NCBI GenBank assembly: GCA_016705575.1
Contig: JADIXX010000006.1
Coordinates: 248,001 to 312,000, forward strand
From: Candidatus Aalborgicola defluviihabitans
GTDB lineage: Bacteria > Pseudomonadota > Gammaproteobacteria > Burkholderiales > Burkholderiaceae_C
Length of the DNA stretch: 64,000 bases
Direction of reading: 5' to 3'
Shown here: positions 36,067-43,977 of the stretch, one piece after another
Layout of the letters: each line of letters begins with the position of its first letter
How positions within the stretch are numbered: position 1 is the stretch's first letter
Translations under genes and position numbers: made by a program
Notes under the pieces: generated by a model
What the model saw: the letters and a program-made list of their open reading frames with translations, nothing else
Told to the model about the DNA's origin: nothing
Database searches by the model: none

Positions 36067-36546
36067 GACCCTATTGTAAAAACCTTGCGCTGGCGCGACG
36101 AGGCGGCTACTCACGCATACGCCGTGGCGCTGGCGGCACAGCCTGCGTTGGCCAATGCCTTCATTGCCCTGCACGGCGACCTGGGCGCGGGCAAGACCAC
36201 GCTGGTGCGCCATCTGTTGCAGGCATTGGGCGTGCAAGGTCGCATCAAAAGCCCTACCTATGCAGTAGTGGAGCCGTATGAACTGCCGGCGCTGAATGTG
36301 TGGCATTTTGACTTTTACCGCTTTGCCGACCCGCGCGAGTGGGAAGACGCGGGTTTTCGTGACATCTTTGCCAGCCCCGGACTCAAGTTGGCAGAGTGGC
36401 CCGAAAAAGCTGCTACCTTTCTGCCCATGGCCGACATTGACTTGACACTGCACACCCTGGGCGAAGCAGCCCGCCAAGTCACCCTGCGCGCGAATACACC
36501 CACTGGCGCGGTACTGCTGCAAGCCATCAATCAGCAGGAACACTAG
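36046..36546 (+). CDS. tsaE: tRNA threonylcarbamoyladenosine biosynthesis ATPase TsaE
   Basis: TsaE is the ATPase that supports TsaB-TsaD in making t6A at tRNA position 37. The P-loop LHGDLGAGKTTLVRHLLQALG and the following IKSPTYAVVEPYELP and WHFDFYRFADPREWEDAGF are all conserved. No ATG gives a family-like start: the TTG at 36046 gives 166 residues and the TTG at 36085 gives 153, while the ATG at 35983 would overlap queG by 84 bases. It is followed two bases later by amiC, a common tsaE-amiC order. Confidence 0.9.
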   Translation: MSAVDCHDPIVKTLRWRDEAATHAYAVALAAQPALANAFIALHGDLGAGKTTLVRHLLQALGVQGRIKSPTYAVVEPYELPALNVWHFDFYRFADPREWEDAGFRDIFASPGLKLAEWPEKAATFLPMADIDLTLHTLGEAARQVTLRANTPTGAVLLQAINQQEH

Positions 36547-36548
36547 CC

Positions 36549-37973
36549 TTGAAACGCCGCACCCTTTTGCAAACCGGCAGCGTGGTCCTGACGCTGGGAC
36601 TGGCGGAGCTGGCCCGGGGCGCAACCATTCTTACGGTGCGTATCTGGCCGGCACCCGAATACACCCGCATCACGATTGAATCGGACGGCGCGCTGGTCGC
36701 CAAACCCATCTTTGTGCCCAGTCCGCCGCGCTTGGCTGTGGACCTGGAGGGCATCACCCTTAATCCAGCGCTCAAAGAGCTGGTGGCCAAGTTGCGGGCC
36801 GACGACCCCAACATTGCCGGCATCCGGGTCGGCCAATTCTCGCCCACGGTGGTGCGGCTGGTGGTGGACCTGAAGCTGCCCATCCGGCCCCAGGTGTTTT
36901 CACTCGCGCCAGTGGCTGCCTACCAGAACCGGTTGGTGATGGACCTGTATCCGGTGAACGAAATCGACCCTCTGGAAGCGCTGATTGCGGAGCGCTTTCC
37001 GGGCAGCCCGGCAACTCCGACTCCTGCGCCGCAAGCTGCCAGTGGGCCCCAGCCCACTACGGCAAGCGCTGATCCGCTGGGCGAACTGATCGTTCAGCAC
37101 AGTCAAAAATCGGCCTCGGTTGCGGTTGCATCCAACTCCATTAACGCTACGAAATCAGGAGCGCCTTACGTAGATCCGACGAGGGCTAGTGGCCAGAATG
37201 GCACTAAGCTTTCTGGCAAAACCGATGTACCGCCACCTGCCGCAACCGACCGCCTGATCATCATCGCCCTGGACCCTGGCCATGGCGGTGAAGACCCCGG
37301 TGCGGTTGGCCCGGGTGGCACGCGCGAGAAGGACGTGGTGTTGCGCCTGGCCCATCTGATGCGCGAGCGCATCAATGCCACCAGCGTTAACGGCAACACC
37401 ATGCGTGCCTACCTGACACGCGACGCCGATTTTTTTGTGCCACTGCAGGTGCGGGTACAAAAGGCGCGCCGGGTTCAGGCCGACTTGTTTGTGAGCCTGC
37501 ACGCCGACGCTTTTTTTACCCCCGACCCGCAAGGCGCCAGCGTGTTTGCGTTGAGCCAGGGCGGAGCATCGAGTAGCGCAGCGCGCTGGATGGCCGCCAA
37601 GGAGAACAAGGCCGACCTCATTGGCGGGCTCAACGTCCAGACCAAAGACGCCACCGTGCAACGCGCCCTGTTGGACATGAGCACCACCGCCCAGATTAAC
37701 GACAGCCTCAAGCTCGGCGGCTCCCTGCTGGGCGAAATCGGCCGCGTCGGCAAGCTGCACAAGGCCAAAGTGGAACAGGCCGCCTTTGCGGTGCTCAAGG
37801 CCCCCGATATTCCCAGCGTGCTGGTTGAGGCCGCCTTTATCAGCAACCCACGGGAAGAGGCCAAACTCAATAGTGCAGAGTTTTTGAACCAGCTGGCCGA
37901 TGCGCTGATGCGCGGGATTGAGCGCTACTTCTCCAAAAACCCGCCGCTGGCGCGCAACCGGATCAGGAGTTAG
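36549..37973 (+). CDS. amiC: N-acetylmuramoyl-L-alanine amidase AmiC
   Basis: AmiC cleaves the peptide from the glycan of septal peptidoglycan during daughter-cell separation. The 474-residue product starts with an RR-containing signal (MKRRTLLQTGSVV) suggesting Tat export, an AMIN domain (about 30-130), a Pro/Ala/Ser linker and the zinc-dependent Amidase_3 domain from about 235 (IIALDPGHGGEDPGAVG, then LFVSLHADAFFTPDPQGASVF). The linker contains copy B of the 55-nt repeat, read as TRASGQN at residues 211-217. Its 3' end overlaps the dedA stop by 11 bases on the opposite strand. Confidence 0.94.
   Translation: MKRRTLLQTGSVVLTLGLAELARGATILTVRIWPAPEYTRITIESDGALVAKPIFVPSPPRLAVDLEGITLNPALKELVAKLRADDPNIAGIRVGQFSPTVVRLVVDLKLPIRPQVFSLAPVAAYQNRLVMDLYPVNEIDPLEALIAERFPGSPATPTPAPQAASGPQPTTASADPLGELIVQHSQKSASVAVASNSINATKSGAPYVDPTRASGQNGTKLSGKTDVPPPAATDRLIIIALDPGHGGEDPGAVGPGGTREKDVVLRLAHLMRERINATSVNGNTMRAYLTRDADFFVPLQVRVQKARRVQADLFVSLHADAFFTPDPQGASVFALSQGGASSSAARWMAAKENKADLIGGLNVQTKDATVQRALLDMSTTAQINDSLKLGGSLLGEIGRVGKLHKAKVEQAAFAVLKAPDIPSVLVEAAFISNPREEAKLNSAEFLNQLADALMRGIERYFSKNPPLARNRIRS
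37146..37200 (+). repeat. 55-nt dispersed repeat, copy B (inside amiC)
   Basis: The copy begins GCTACG and has ACGAGGGCTAG 33 bases on. It lies in the linker of AmiC and is translated in the same frame as copy C in aroA, giving TRASGQN in both. Its 5' half is the most diverged of the four. Confidence 0.65.
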
Positions 37974-38616
37974 TCCCTGCGCCGCGTGAACGACTACGCC
38001 AGGCGCCCCACAGAATGACCAGTCCAGGGACCAGGATCATGGCCCAGATGATTTTGTCCAGATGCAGCTTGACCCAGGGGAAGTTGCCGAAAAAGTACCC
38101 AACCGTGATGATCCCACCCACCCACAACGTGCCGCCCAACAGGTCGTACAAGGCAAAGCGCGTTCGCGTCATCTGGGCCACACCGGCCACAAAGGGCGCA
38201 AACGTGCGCAAGAACGGCATAAAACGCGCCGCCACAATCGTGATGCCACCGTAGCGCTCATAGAACGCATGGGCCTGGTCAAAGGCGTTCTTGTTGAAGA
38301 AGCGAGAGTTGTCCCACTGGAACACACGCGGCCCGATACGCCGGCCAATGGCGTAGTTGGACTGGTTGCCCAAAATGGCGGCTGCCAGCAAAAGCCCCAC
38401 CGACAGGGGATAGCTCATCAACCCCACGCCACACATAGCGCCCACCACAAAAAGCAGGGAATCACCCGGCAGGAATGGCATGACCACGACGCCGGTTTCC
38501 ACAAAAATCACCAAAAACAGCAGGCCGTAAACCCAAAGGCCGTAGGTCTGCACAAAGGCTTCCAGGTATTTGTCTACGTGCAGGACAAAATCAATCAGAA
38601 AGGTGACAAATTCCAT
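37963..38616 (-). CDS. DedA family membrane protein
   Basis: The 217-residue product shows the DedA hallmarks: FVETGVVVMPFLPGDSLLFVVGAMCG, the GRRIGPRVF segment and the FxRFxPxxRTFxPxxAG pattern (ARFMPFLRTFAPFVAGVAQM). DedA/Tvp38 proteins are inner-membrane lipid-scrambling or undecaprenyl-phosphate-type transport proteins. I prefer the ATG at 38616; one at 38637 adds seven residues. It converges on amiC. Confidence 0.9.
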   Translation of the reverse strand: MEFVTFLIDFVLHVDKYLEAFVQTYGLWVYGLLFLVIFVETGVVVMPFLPGDSLLFVVGAMCGVGLMSYPLSVGLLLAAAILGNQSNYAIGRRIGPRVFQWDNSRFFNKNAFDQAHAFYERYGGITIVAARFMPFLRTFAPFVAGVAQMTRTRFALYDLLGGTLWVGGIITVGYFFGNFPWVKLHLDKIIWAMILVPGLVILWGAWRSRSRGAGTNS

Positions 38617-38676
38617 GGGTAGAACTACAGCGCCCATGCGTGGCGCCGGTTAAGGGGTATCAATTAAAACAACAAT

Positions 38677-38717
38677 GCAAAAAGGCCTCCAAGTACTTCT
38701 ACTTGAAGGCCTTTTGC
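38677..38717 (-). terminator. Terminator downstream of the LysR gene
   Basis: On the minus strand GGCCTTCAAGTA pairs with TACTTGGAGGCC around a short loop, followed by five T residues. It lies between the LysR stop and the dedA start, and A-rich flanks allow weak function in both directions. Confidence 0.75.
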
Positions 38718-38799
38718 ACCGGAAAGGGTGGTGTGCGGACCTGGGTTCAAATCCACGCTTCCAATAGTGGCGGCAAGTTTAAGTTATTTGCCCCAGCAT

Positions 38800-39756
38800 T
38801 TAGGAACTTGTCTTTTTCAGATCGCCGCTTTCCCCATTGAGTGCCCCGTGGGTTGCTTGTGCCGGAGAAAGTGATGCGCCAGCCAAAAGGGCTTCAAGCC
38901 GCTCGATGCGATGGCGGTTGGGCGTTGTGATCGCATAAAAATTTTCCTGCATTTCCGTCAATTGGCCCACCTTCAATAGGCTGCCTGAACGCAACTCGTC
39001 CTGTACCACCACCTCGGGCAGAACAGTGAGCCAACCACTGTCCCGCGCGATCAGACGCAGCATGGCCATGTCATCTACTTCAGCGCGCAGTCGCGGCTTC
39101 ACACTGGCCGTAATGCACAAAGCATCGAACTGGGCTCGCAGTGCATGCCGTGGCCCTGGCAAAGCGATCTCGACACCGTCCAGATCTTCTGGAATACGCA
39201 GTGTGCGACCCTTCCATGCGCCTGCAGGGCCAACCAATGCGATTGCCTGGCTACCCAAAAAGCGGCAATGCAAGGGGCGACTCGATTCAGCCGGTACGGT
39301 TTCGTTGGCCAGCACCACGTCGAGTTGGTGCTGCAGCAGCCGTTCCAGCAGCCCCTCCAACAAGCCTGACTCCAGGGTCAAAACAACGGATTGATCCACC
39401 AACAGAGGCCGAATCCAGTTTTCCTGATAGTTCCTGGACAAGGTGGAAACGCTGCCAACCCGCAATCGGATCATTCCCTCGCTGCGGCCTTGTAGCCTCC
39501 CCAGCATTTCCTGTCCCAAACCAAAAATGTCTTCCGCATACGAAAACGCCAGTCTGCCTGTAGCGGTGAGTACAAGGCGTTTACCTTCGCGTTCAAACAG
39601 TGGCTCGCCCAGTCGCTCTTCAAGCTGCTTGATCTGAGCGGACAGCGCAGACTGCGACGTGTGAACCTCCTGCGCGGCACGGGTAAGGTGCCCGATCTTG
39701 GCGACACGCCAAAAGTAAAACAGGTGGTGAAAGTTCAGCTGTTCGAGATTTATCAT
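38800..39756 (-). CDS. LysR-family regulator next to dabBA
   Basis: The 318-residue product has the N-terminal winged helix (LNFHHLFYFWRVAKIGHLTRAAQEVHTSQSALSAQIKQLEERLGEPLFEREGKRLVLTATG) and a substrate-binding domain; the start resembles NhaR-type LysR proteins. It is transcribed away from dabB with 94 bases between, containing a long dyad. Its position makes it the probable regulator of the inorganic-carbon uptake genes; a CO2- or pH-linked signal is inference. Confidence 0.88.
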   Translation of the reverse strand: MINLEQLNFHHLFYFWRVAKIGHLTRAAQEVHTSQSALSAQIKQLEERLGEPLFEREGKRLVLTATGRLAFSYAEDIFGLGQEMLGRLQGRSEGMIRLRVGSVSTLSRNYQENWIRPLLVDQSVVLTLESGLLEGLLERLLQHQLDVVLANETVPAESSRPLHCRFLGSQAIALVGPAGAWKGRTLRIPEDLDGVEIALPGPRHALRAQFDALCITASVKPRLRAEVDDMAMLRLIARDSGWLTVLPEVVVQDELRSGSLLKVGQLTEMQENFYAITTPNRHRIERLEALLAGASLSPAQATHGALNGESGDLKKTSS

Positions 39757-39803
39757 TCTGTTAAAACTATTAAATCGATCTAATCAATGTATTTTACAGA
39801 ATG
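39754..39803. promoter_or_regulatory. Long dyad between LysR and dabB
   Basis: CATTCTGTTAAAACTA (39754-39769) mirrors TATTTTACAGAATG (39790-39803) with one extra base, around an AT-rich centre with ATCGAT. It overlaps the LysR start codon. A LysR operator controlling both directions fits the position. Confidence 0.55.
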
Positions 39804-39850
39804 ATCTGAGCCAAGCACCATTGCACCCATTCATTTAGGGAGTGCGCGGT

Positions 39851-41380
39851 ATGGATCGATTGGGCTTATTTCTTTCACTTTGCGCGCTAGCACCAGCTGC
39901 CCTAATGGCAACAGCCGTGCTCGCGGCCAAGGTTGAGCAAACACGCGAGCCCGAGCTTTGGAAGCGGTTTGGCTGGCTGTCGGCAGCTGCGTTGCTGTGT
40001 GCGCTGGCTTCACTACTTTGGCAGTTGGCATCGAACACGTCAGCACCAGATGCAGTTTTATTGGGCACTTGGCTTGCGGTACTGGTGCAACTCTTGGGCA
40101 CCACCATCGGCGCTTTCTCATCGCGCTATTTACAGGGTGAGCCCGGTCAATCCCGCTATATCTCTGCGCTGGCGGGGGTACTGGCTGCTGTGCACCTGCT
40201 CCTTTTGGCTAACCACTGGTTGGTCTTGATTGCCGCTTGGGCCTTGGTTGGCGCGGCTCTGCGGCCATTGCTCTGCTTCTACCCAGATCGCCCATTTGCG
40301 TTGCTGGCCGCACACAAGAAGCGTGTTGCTGATCGTTTGGCAAACATCTTGCTCCTGATGGCTGCCGCATTGGCGTGGCATGAAGTCGGTAGCGGCTCGC
40401 TTTCTGTTCTTTGGCAACACCTGGAACGTCATGGCGCTTCCGTGGCGTTGCAGCTGAGTGCCGTGTGCGTGGTCTTTGCGGTAATTTTGCGCACCGCTCT
40501 GCTGCCAGTGCATGGCTGGCTGATCCAGGTGATGGAGGCACCCACGCCGGTATCCGCGCTGCTGCATGCCGGTGTGGTCAACCTCGGTGGTTATGTGCTC
40601 ATCCGGTTCGCCCCACTTCTGGAAGCTGCAACCCTGTCACGCTGGATACTCATTGCATTCGGACTGGGCACCGCCATGTTTGCAGGCTTGGTGATGCTCA
40701 CCCGCATCAGCATCAAGGTTCGCCTGGCATGGTCCACCGTGGCACAAATGGGCTTCATGCTGCTTGAATGCGGCCTGGGCCTCTACACCTTGGCCGCGCT
40801 GCATCTGATCGGACATTCGCTCTACAAGGCGCACGCTTTCCTTGCAGCATCTTCGGCCGTACAAATCAGCAAGCTGCAAAGAATGCGCACCACCGCAGTA
40901 CCTTCCACGTTCAGCCTGATTGCCGCCCCGTTGGCAGCACTGCTGGTCTTGGTACTGGTTCAAGTCCTTACCACGGCAGCGGTCTGGCCTTGGTGGTGGA
41001 GTGGTGTACTGGCTTTGGCCTGGGCGCCCTTGCTCTGGATTCCGGCGTTGCGCCATGCCGAGGGTAACGCGGGATGGTCGCACACGCTCGCTGGATTGAG
41101 CATCGTTGCAGCCCTAACGGGGGCCACAGTGGTGGCGCACACACTGCCGCTGGGGTTACGCGACAGCCCAAATCAACCTGCCGGCCTTTTTGCCTTGCTG
41201 GGCATGGCCACCCTATACCTGTGCCTGATTACTTTGCAAATGCGACCGTATGCCTTAACCGGTTTGCGCCGCTGGAGTTATGCAGGCTTTTATATCGATG
41301 AGCTTGTCACCCGTCTGGCATTGGCACTCTGGCCAACACGCTGGACGGTTACTTCCGGCCCCCAAAGGAAAACCCCATGA
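39851..41380 (+). CDS. dabB: DabB, membrane subunit of the DAB inorganic-carbon uptake complex
   Basis: The 509-residue, many-helix product belongs to the NuoL/MrpA proton-channel family: HGWLIQVMEAPTPVSALLHAGVVNLGGYVLIRFAPLL is the quinone-antiporter signature, followed by TVAQMGFMLLECGLGLYTLAALHLIGHSLYKAHAFL with the conserved H and K. Next to a DUF2309 gene it is DabB, thought to couple ion flow to bicarbonate/CO2 capture. I chose the ATG at 39851; a GTG at 39842 adds three residues. Its stop overlaps the dabA start (ATGA). Confidence 0.92.
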   Translation: MDRLGLFLSLCALAPAALMATAVLAAKVEQTREPELWKRFGWLSAAALLCALASLLWQLASNTSAPDAVLLGTWLAVLVQLLGTTIGAFSSRYLQGEPGQSRYISALAGVLAAVHLLLLANHWLVLIAAWALVGAALRPLLCFYPDRPFALLAAHKKRVADRLANILLLMAAALAWHEVGSGSLSVLWQHLERHGASVALQLSAVCVVFAVILRTALLPVHGWLIQVMEAPTPVSALLHAGVVNLGGYVLIRFAPLLEAATLSRWILIAFGLGTAMFAGLVMLTRISIKVRLAWSTVAQMGFMLLECGLGLYTLAALHLIGHSLYKAHAFLAASSAVQISKLQRMRTTAVPSTFSLIAAPLAALLVLVLVQVLTTAAVWPWWWSGVLALAWAPLLWIPALRHAEGNAGWSHTLAGLSIVAALTGATVVAHTLPLGLRDSPNQPAGLFALLGMATLYLCLITLQMRPYALTGLRRWSYAGFYIDELVTRLALALWPTRWTVTSGPQRKTP

Positions 41381-43926
41381 ATACCAGCTTAGAAACGCTA
41401 ACGTGCTTTGAATTTCCCAACGCCGAGACGGCTGTGGTCAAAGAACCGCTGCTCGAAGAAATTGAAGCCGCCTGCGAGCAAGCCTGTCAGTCGATCGCCC
41501 CTGCGTGGCCACTGGATCGCGCGATAGCGGTAAATCCACATTGGTGTCGGATTGGTCGCCCAGTGCGCGAGGTAGCAGCCCGCATGGCCGTTCTGGGTGA
41601 TATTCGTGTTTTCCCCTCCCGAAGCTATGTGCAGCAAGCCTGGCGCGAAGGACGTATCAAACCGCAGGACTTGCACTACGCATTGAGCGTACTGCCCGCT
41701 GCTCAGGCGCAAGCGCTGAGCGCAGCGCAATGCATCGACGCGTTATCGACCACAGCGAACGTTTCGCGCCTGCCGCTTCTGATTGATGTACTGGATAACG
41801 ATCTTGCTCGGCACACCCGGCTCTCGTGGCGGCAGGCAATCACCCATCAGGTCAGTCAAACCTGCGCGTCGTACTTCGATGAAAACCAGGCCGATTGGCA
41901 GCCGGCACGGGGTGCGGGCTTGTATGCGTTCTGGCGTGACACCTTGACGCACGACCATGGCATCGGCGTACTGATGGGCGTGCCAGATCTGGGCAAGTGG
42001 CTCAATGCATTGCCAGCTACCCGGCAAGATGCCGAGCGCTGGGCGTTGCAGCGCTTGGGACTACCCGAACCAGCGTGGGCAGATTATTTGGAAGCCGTAC
42101 TGCTGACAGTGAATGGTTGGGCATCCTGGTGTGCCTACCTAGGCTGGCAAGCAGGGCAAGAAGGGCGTACCGACCCGCACTTGCGCGACTTGTTGGCTAT
42201 TCGCCTTGCCTGGGGCGCAATTTTGCTGGAATGCAAGGATGAATCAGTCACCCGAACAGCATTCAACGCCTTGCAGGCGCATTGGCGTCACGCGGCTGAG
42301 CGACTGACGCAAGTGCAAGAGATGCTGGTCGTTGATGAGGTCTGGCAAGTCGCGCTCGAAGCAGGCTATCAGCGCCAATTGGCAGGTAAGCTCACAATCG
42401 CACCCGGTGCCGGGTCGGTTGTCAGCGCAGCGCAGGCTGTCGAAGTACAGGCGGCCTTTTGCATTGATGTGCGCAGTGAGCCATTGCGCCGCGCACTCGA
42501 AGCGGTTTGGCCGGCCATTCAGACCATCGGCTTTGCCGGATTCTTCGGTCTACCGGTGGCTTACACACCGCTGGCCACTACAGCTCGGCGCCCTCAATTG
42601 CCAGGTCTGCTGGCACCAACGATTGAGGTAACAGACAACATACGTATCGCTGGCACCGATAGTGGTACCAATCAAACCGAGTTGAACAATGCTGCCCGTC
42701 ATGCCCGGCAGCGGCGATTTGCCTGGACAGAGCAATGGCGTTCTGCCAGTCGGTGGCCCACTTCAGCCTTCTCCTTTGTCGAAGCCGCTGGTGTGGGATA
42801 TGTCAGCAAGCTTGCCCACTGGTTAAAACCCACAACGCGTGCGCGCATGTCCGATGATTTGGCTGGCCTGCCGCCTCGCTACCGGCCAATGTGTCGTCCG
42901 GGCCTGACTGGAATGGATATCGATGCAAAAGTTGCTTTGGCCGTACGCGTACTACACGCCATGGGTCTGGATAGGCAGCTTGCGCCACTGGTATTGCTGG
43001 TGGGGCATGGCAGTCAGAGCAACAACAATGCGCAGGCCGCTGCACTCGATTGCGGTGCCTGCTGTGGCCAAACCGGCGAAGTCAACGCGCGCGCGCTGGC
43101 GCAATTGCTCAATGAACCCGCCGTGCGCCACGGTTTACTGTCCAGTGGCGTCAACATTCCAGCCAAAACGGCGTTCGTCGCTGCCTTGCACAACACCACA
43201 ACGGATGAAATCGAAGGATTTGATCTTGATCTGTTGACCCCTGATGCACGCGTGCGTTGGGAGCAGGTGGAAACGGCCTTTACCCGTGCCGGCGATCAGG
43301 TTCGCCGCGAGCGTGCTCCCAGCTTGGGACTTAACCCACGCGCAGTACAGGATGACCTGCTTACCCAGTTGCGTCGCCGCGCGAACGATGGTGCGCAGAC
43401 CCGACCTGAGTGGGGGCTGGCAGGCAATGCCGCCTTCATCATCGCGCCCCGACACCGCAGCCACGGCGTGGTGCTGGACGGGCGCAGTTTTCTACATGAC
43501 TACGACGCCGATCAGGACGTTGATGGCAGCGTGCTCGAATTGCTGATGACCGCACCGATGCTGGTCACGCACTGGATCAATTGGCAATACCACGCGTCAA
43601 GCTGTGACCCGGTGCATCTGGGCAGCGGCAACAAGGTTTTGCATAACGTAGTGGGTGGCCACATCGGCGTATTCGAAGGCAATGGGGGCGACCTGCGCAT
43701 CGGTTTGTCCAAACAGTCCTTGCATGATGGCGAACGTTGGGTGCATGAACCGCTGCGTTTGACCGTGATCATCGACGCACCCAGCCAGGCGATTGAGCGC
43801 GTTATTCAACAACACGCAGTGGTGCGTCAACTAATCGACAACGGCTGGATGCACCTGTGGCGATTTGATGCAGCACGGTTGACGCGCTACGACAATGGCC
43901 GCTGGGAACCGGTGGGAATGGAGTAG
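41377..43926 (+). CDS. dabA: DabA, carbonic-anhydrase-like subunit of the DAB complex
   Basis: The 849-residue cytoplasmic product is a DUF2309 protein. Zinc ligands are placed as in beta-carbonic anhydrases: Cys362 and Asp364 in FCIDVRSEPLRRALE, His544 in LLVGHGSQSNNN and Cys559 in LDCGACCGQTG; the C-x-D and H-14-C spacings match described DabA. It is thought to hydrate CO2 in one direction when tied to DabB in the membrane. Translation is coupled to dabB. No carboxysome or RuBisCO gene is in the window, so a role in anaplerotic carboxylation or low-CO2 growth is open. Confidence 0.93.
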   Translation: MNTSLETLTCFEFPNAETAVVKEPLLEEIEAACEQACQSIAPAWPLDRAIAVNPHWCRIGRPVREVAARMAVLGDIRVFPSRSYVQQAWREGRIKPQDLHYALSVLPAAQAQALSAAQCIDALSTTANVSRLPLLIDVLDNDLARHTRLSWRQAITHQVSQTCASYFDENQADWQPARGAGLYAFWRDTLTHDHGIGVLMGVPDLGKWLNALPATRQDAERWALQRLGLPEPAWADYLEAVLLTVNGWASWCAYLGWQAGQEGRTDPHLRDLLAIRLAWGAILLECKDESVTRTAFNALQAHWRHAAERLTQVQEMLVVDEVWQVALEAGYQRQLAGKLTIAPGAGSVVSAAQAVEVQAAFCIDVRSEPLRRALEAVWPAIQTIGFAGFFGLPVAYTPLATTARRPQLPGLLAPTIEVTDNIRIAGTDSGTNQTELNNAARHARQRRFAWTEQWRSASRWPTSAFSFVEAAGVGYVSKLAHWLKPTTRARMSDDLAGLPPRYRPMCRPGLTGMDIDAKVALAVRVLHAMGLDRQLAPLVLLVGHGSQSNNNAQAAALDCGACCGQTGEVNARALAQLLNEPAVRHGLLSSGVNIPAKTAFVAALHNTTTDEIEGFDLDLLTPDARVRWEQVETAFTRAGDQVRRERAPSLGLNPRAVQDDLLTQLRRRANDGAQTRPEWGLAGNAAFIIAPRHRSHGVVLDGRSFLHDYDADQDVDGSVLELLMTAPMLVTHWINWQYHASSCDPVHLGSGNKVLHNVVGGHIGVFEGNGGDLRIGLSKQSLHDGERWVHEPLRLTVIIDAPSQAIERVIQQHAVVRQLIDNGWMHLWRFDAARLTRYDNGRWEPVGME

Positions 43927-43977
43927 TGGCAATGGGCCGGGTGGCGGTTGGTCACGCCAACATTGACTCGCACACGT

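Noticed and set aside
38735..38770. tRNA-like 3' fragment (GGGTTCAAATCC)
   Set aside because: Only the T-loop-like sequence is present; the flanking stems are imperfect and no acceptor or anticodon arm can be drawn, so I do not call a tRNA or an attachment site.
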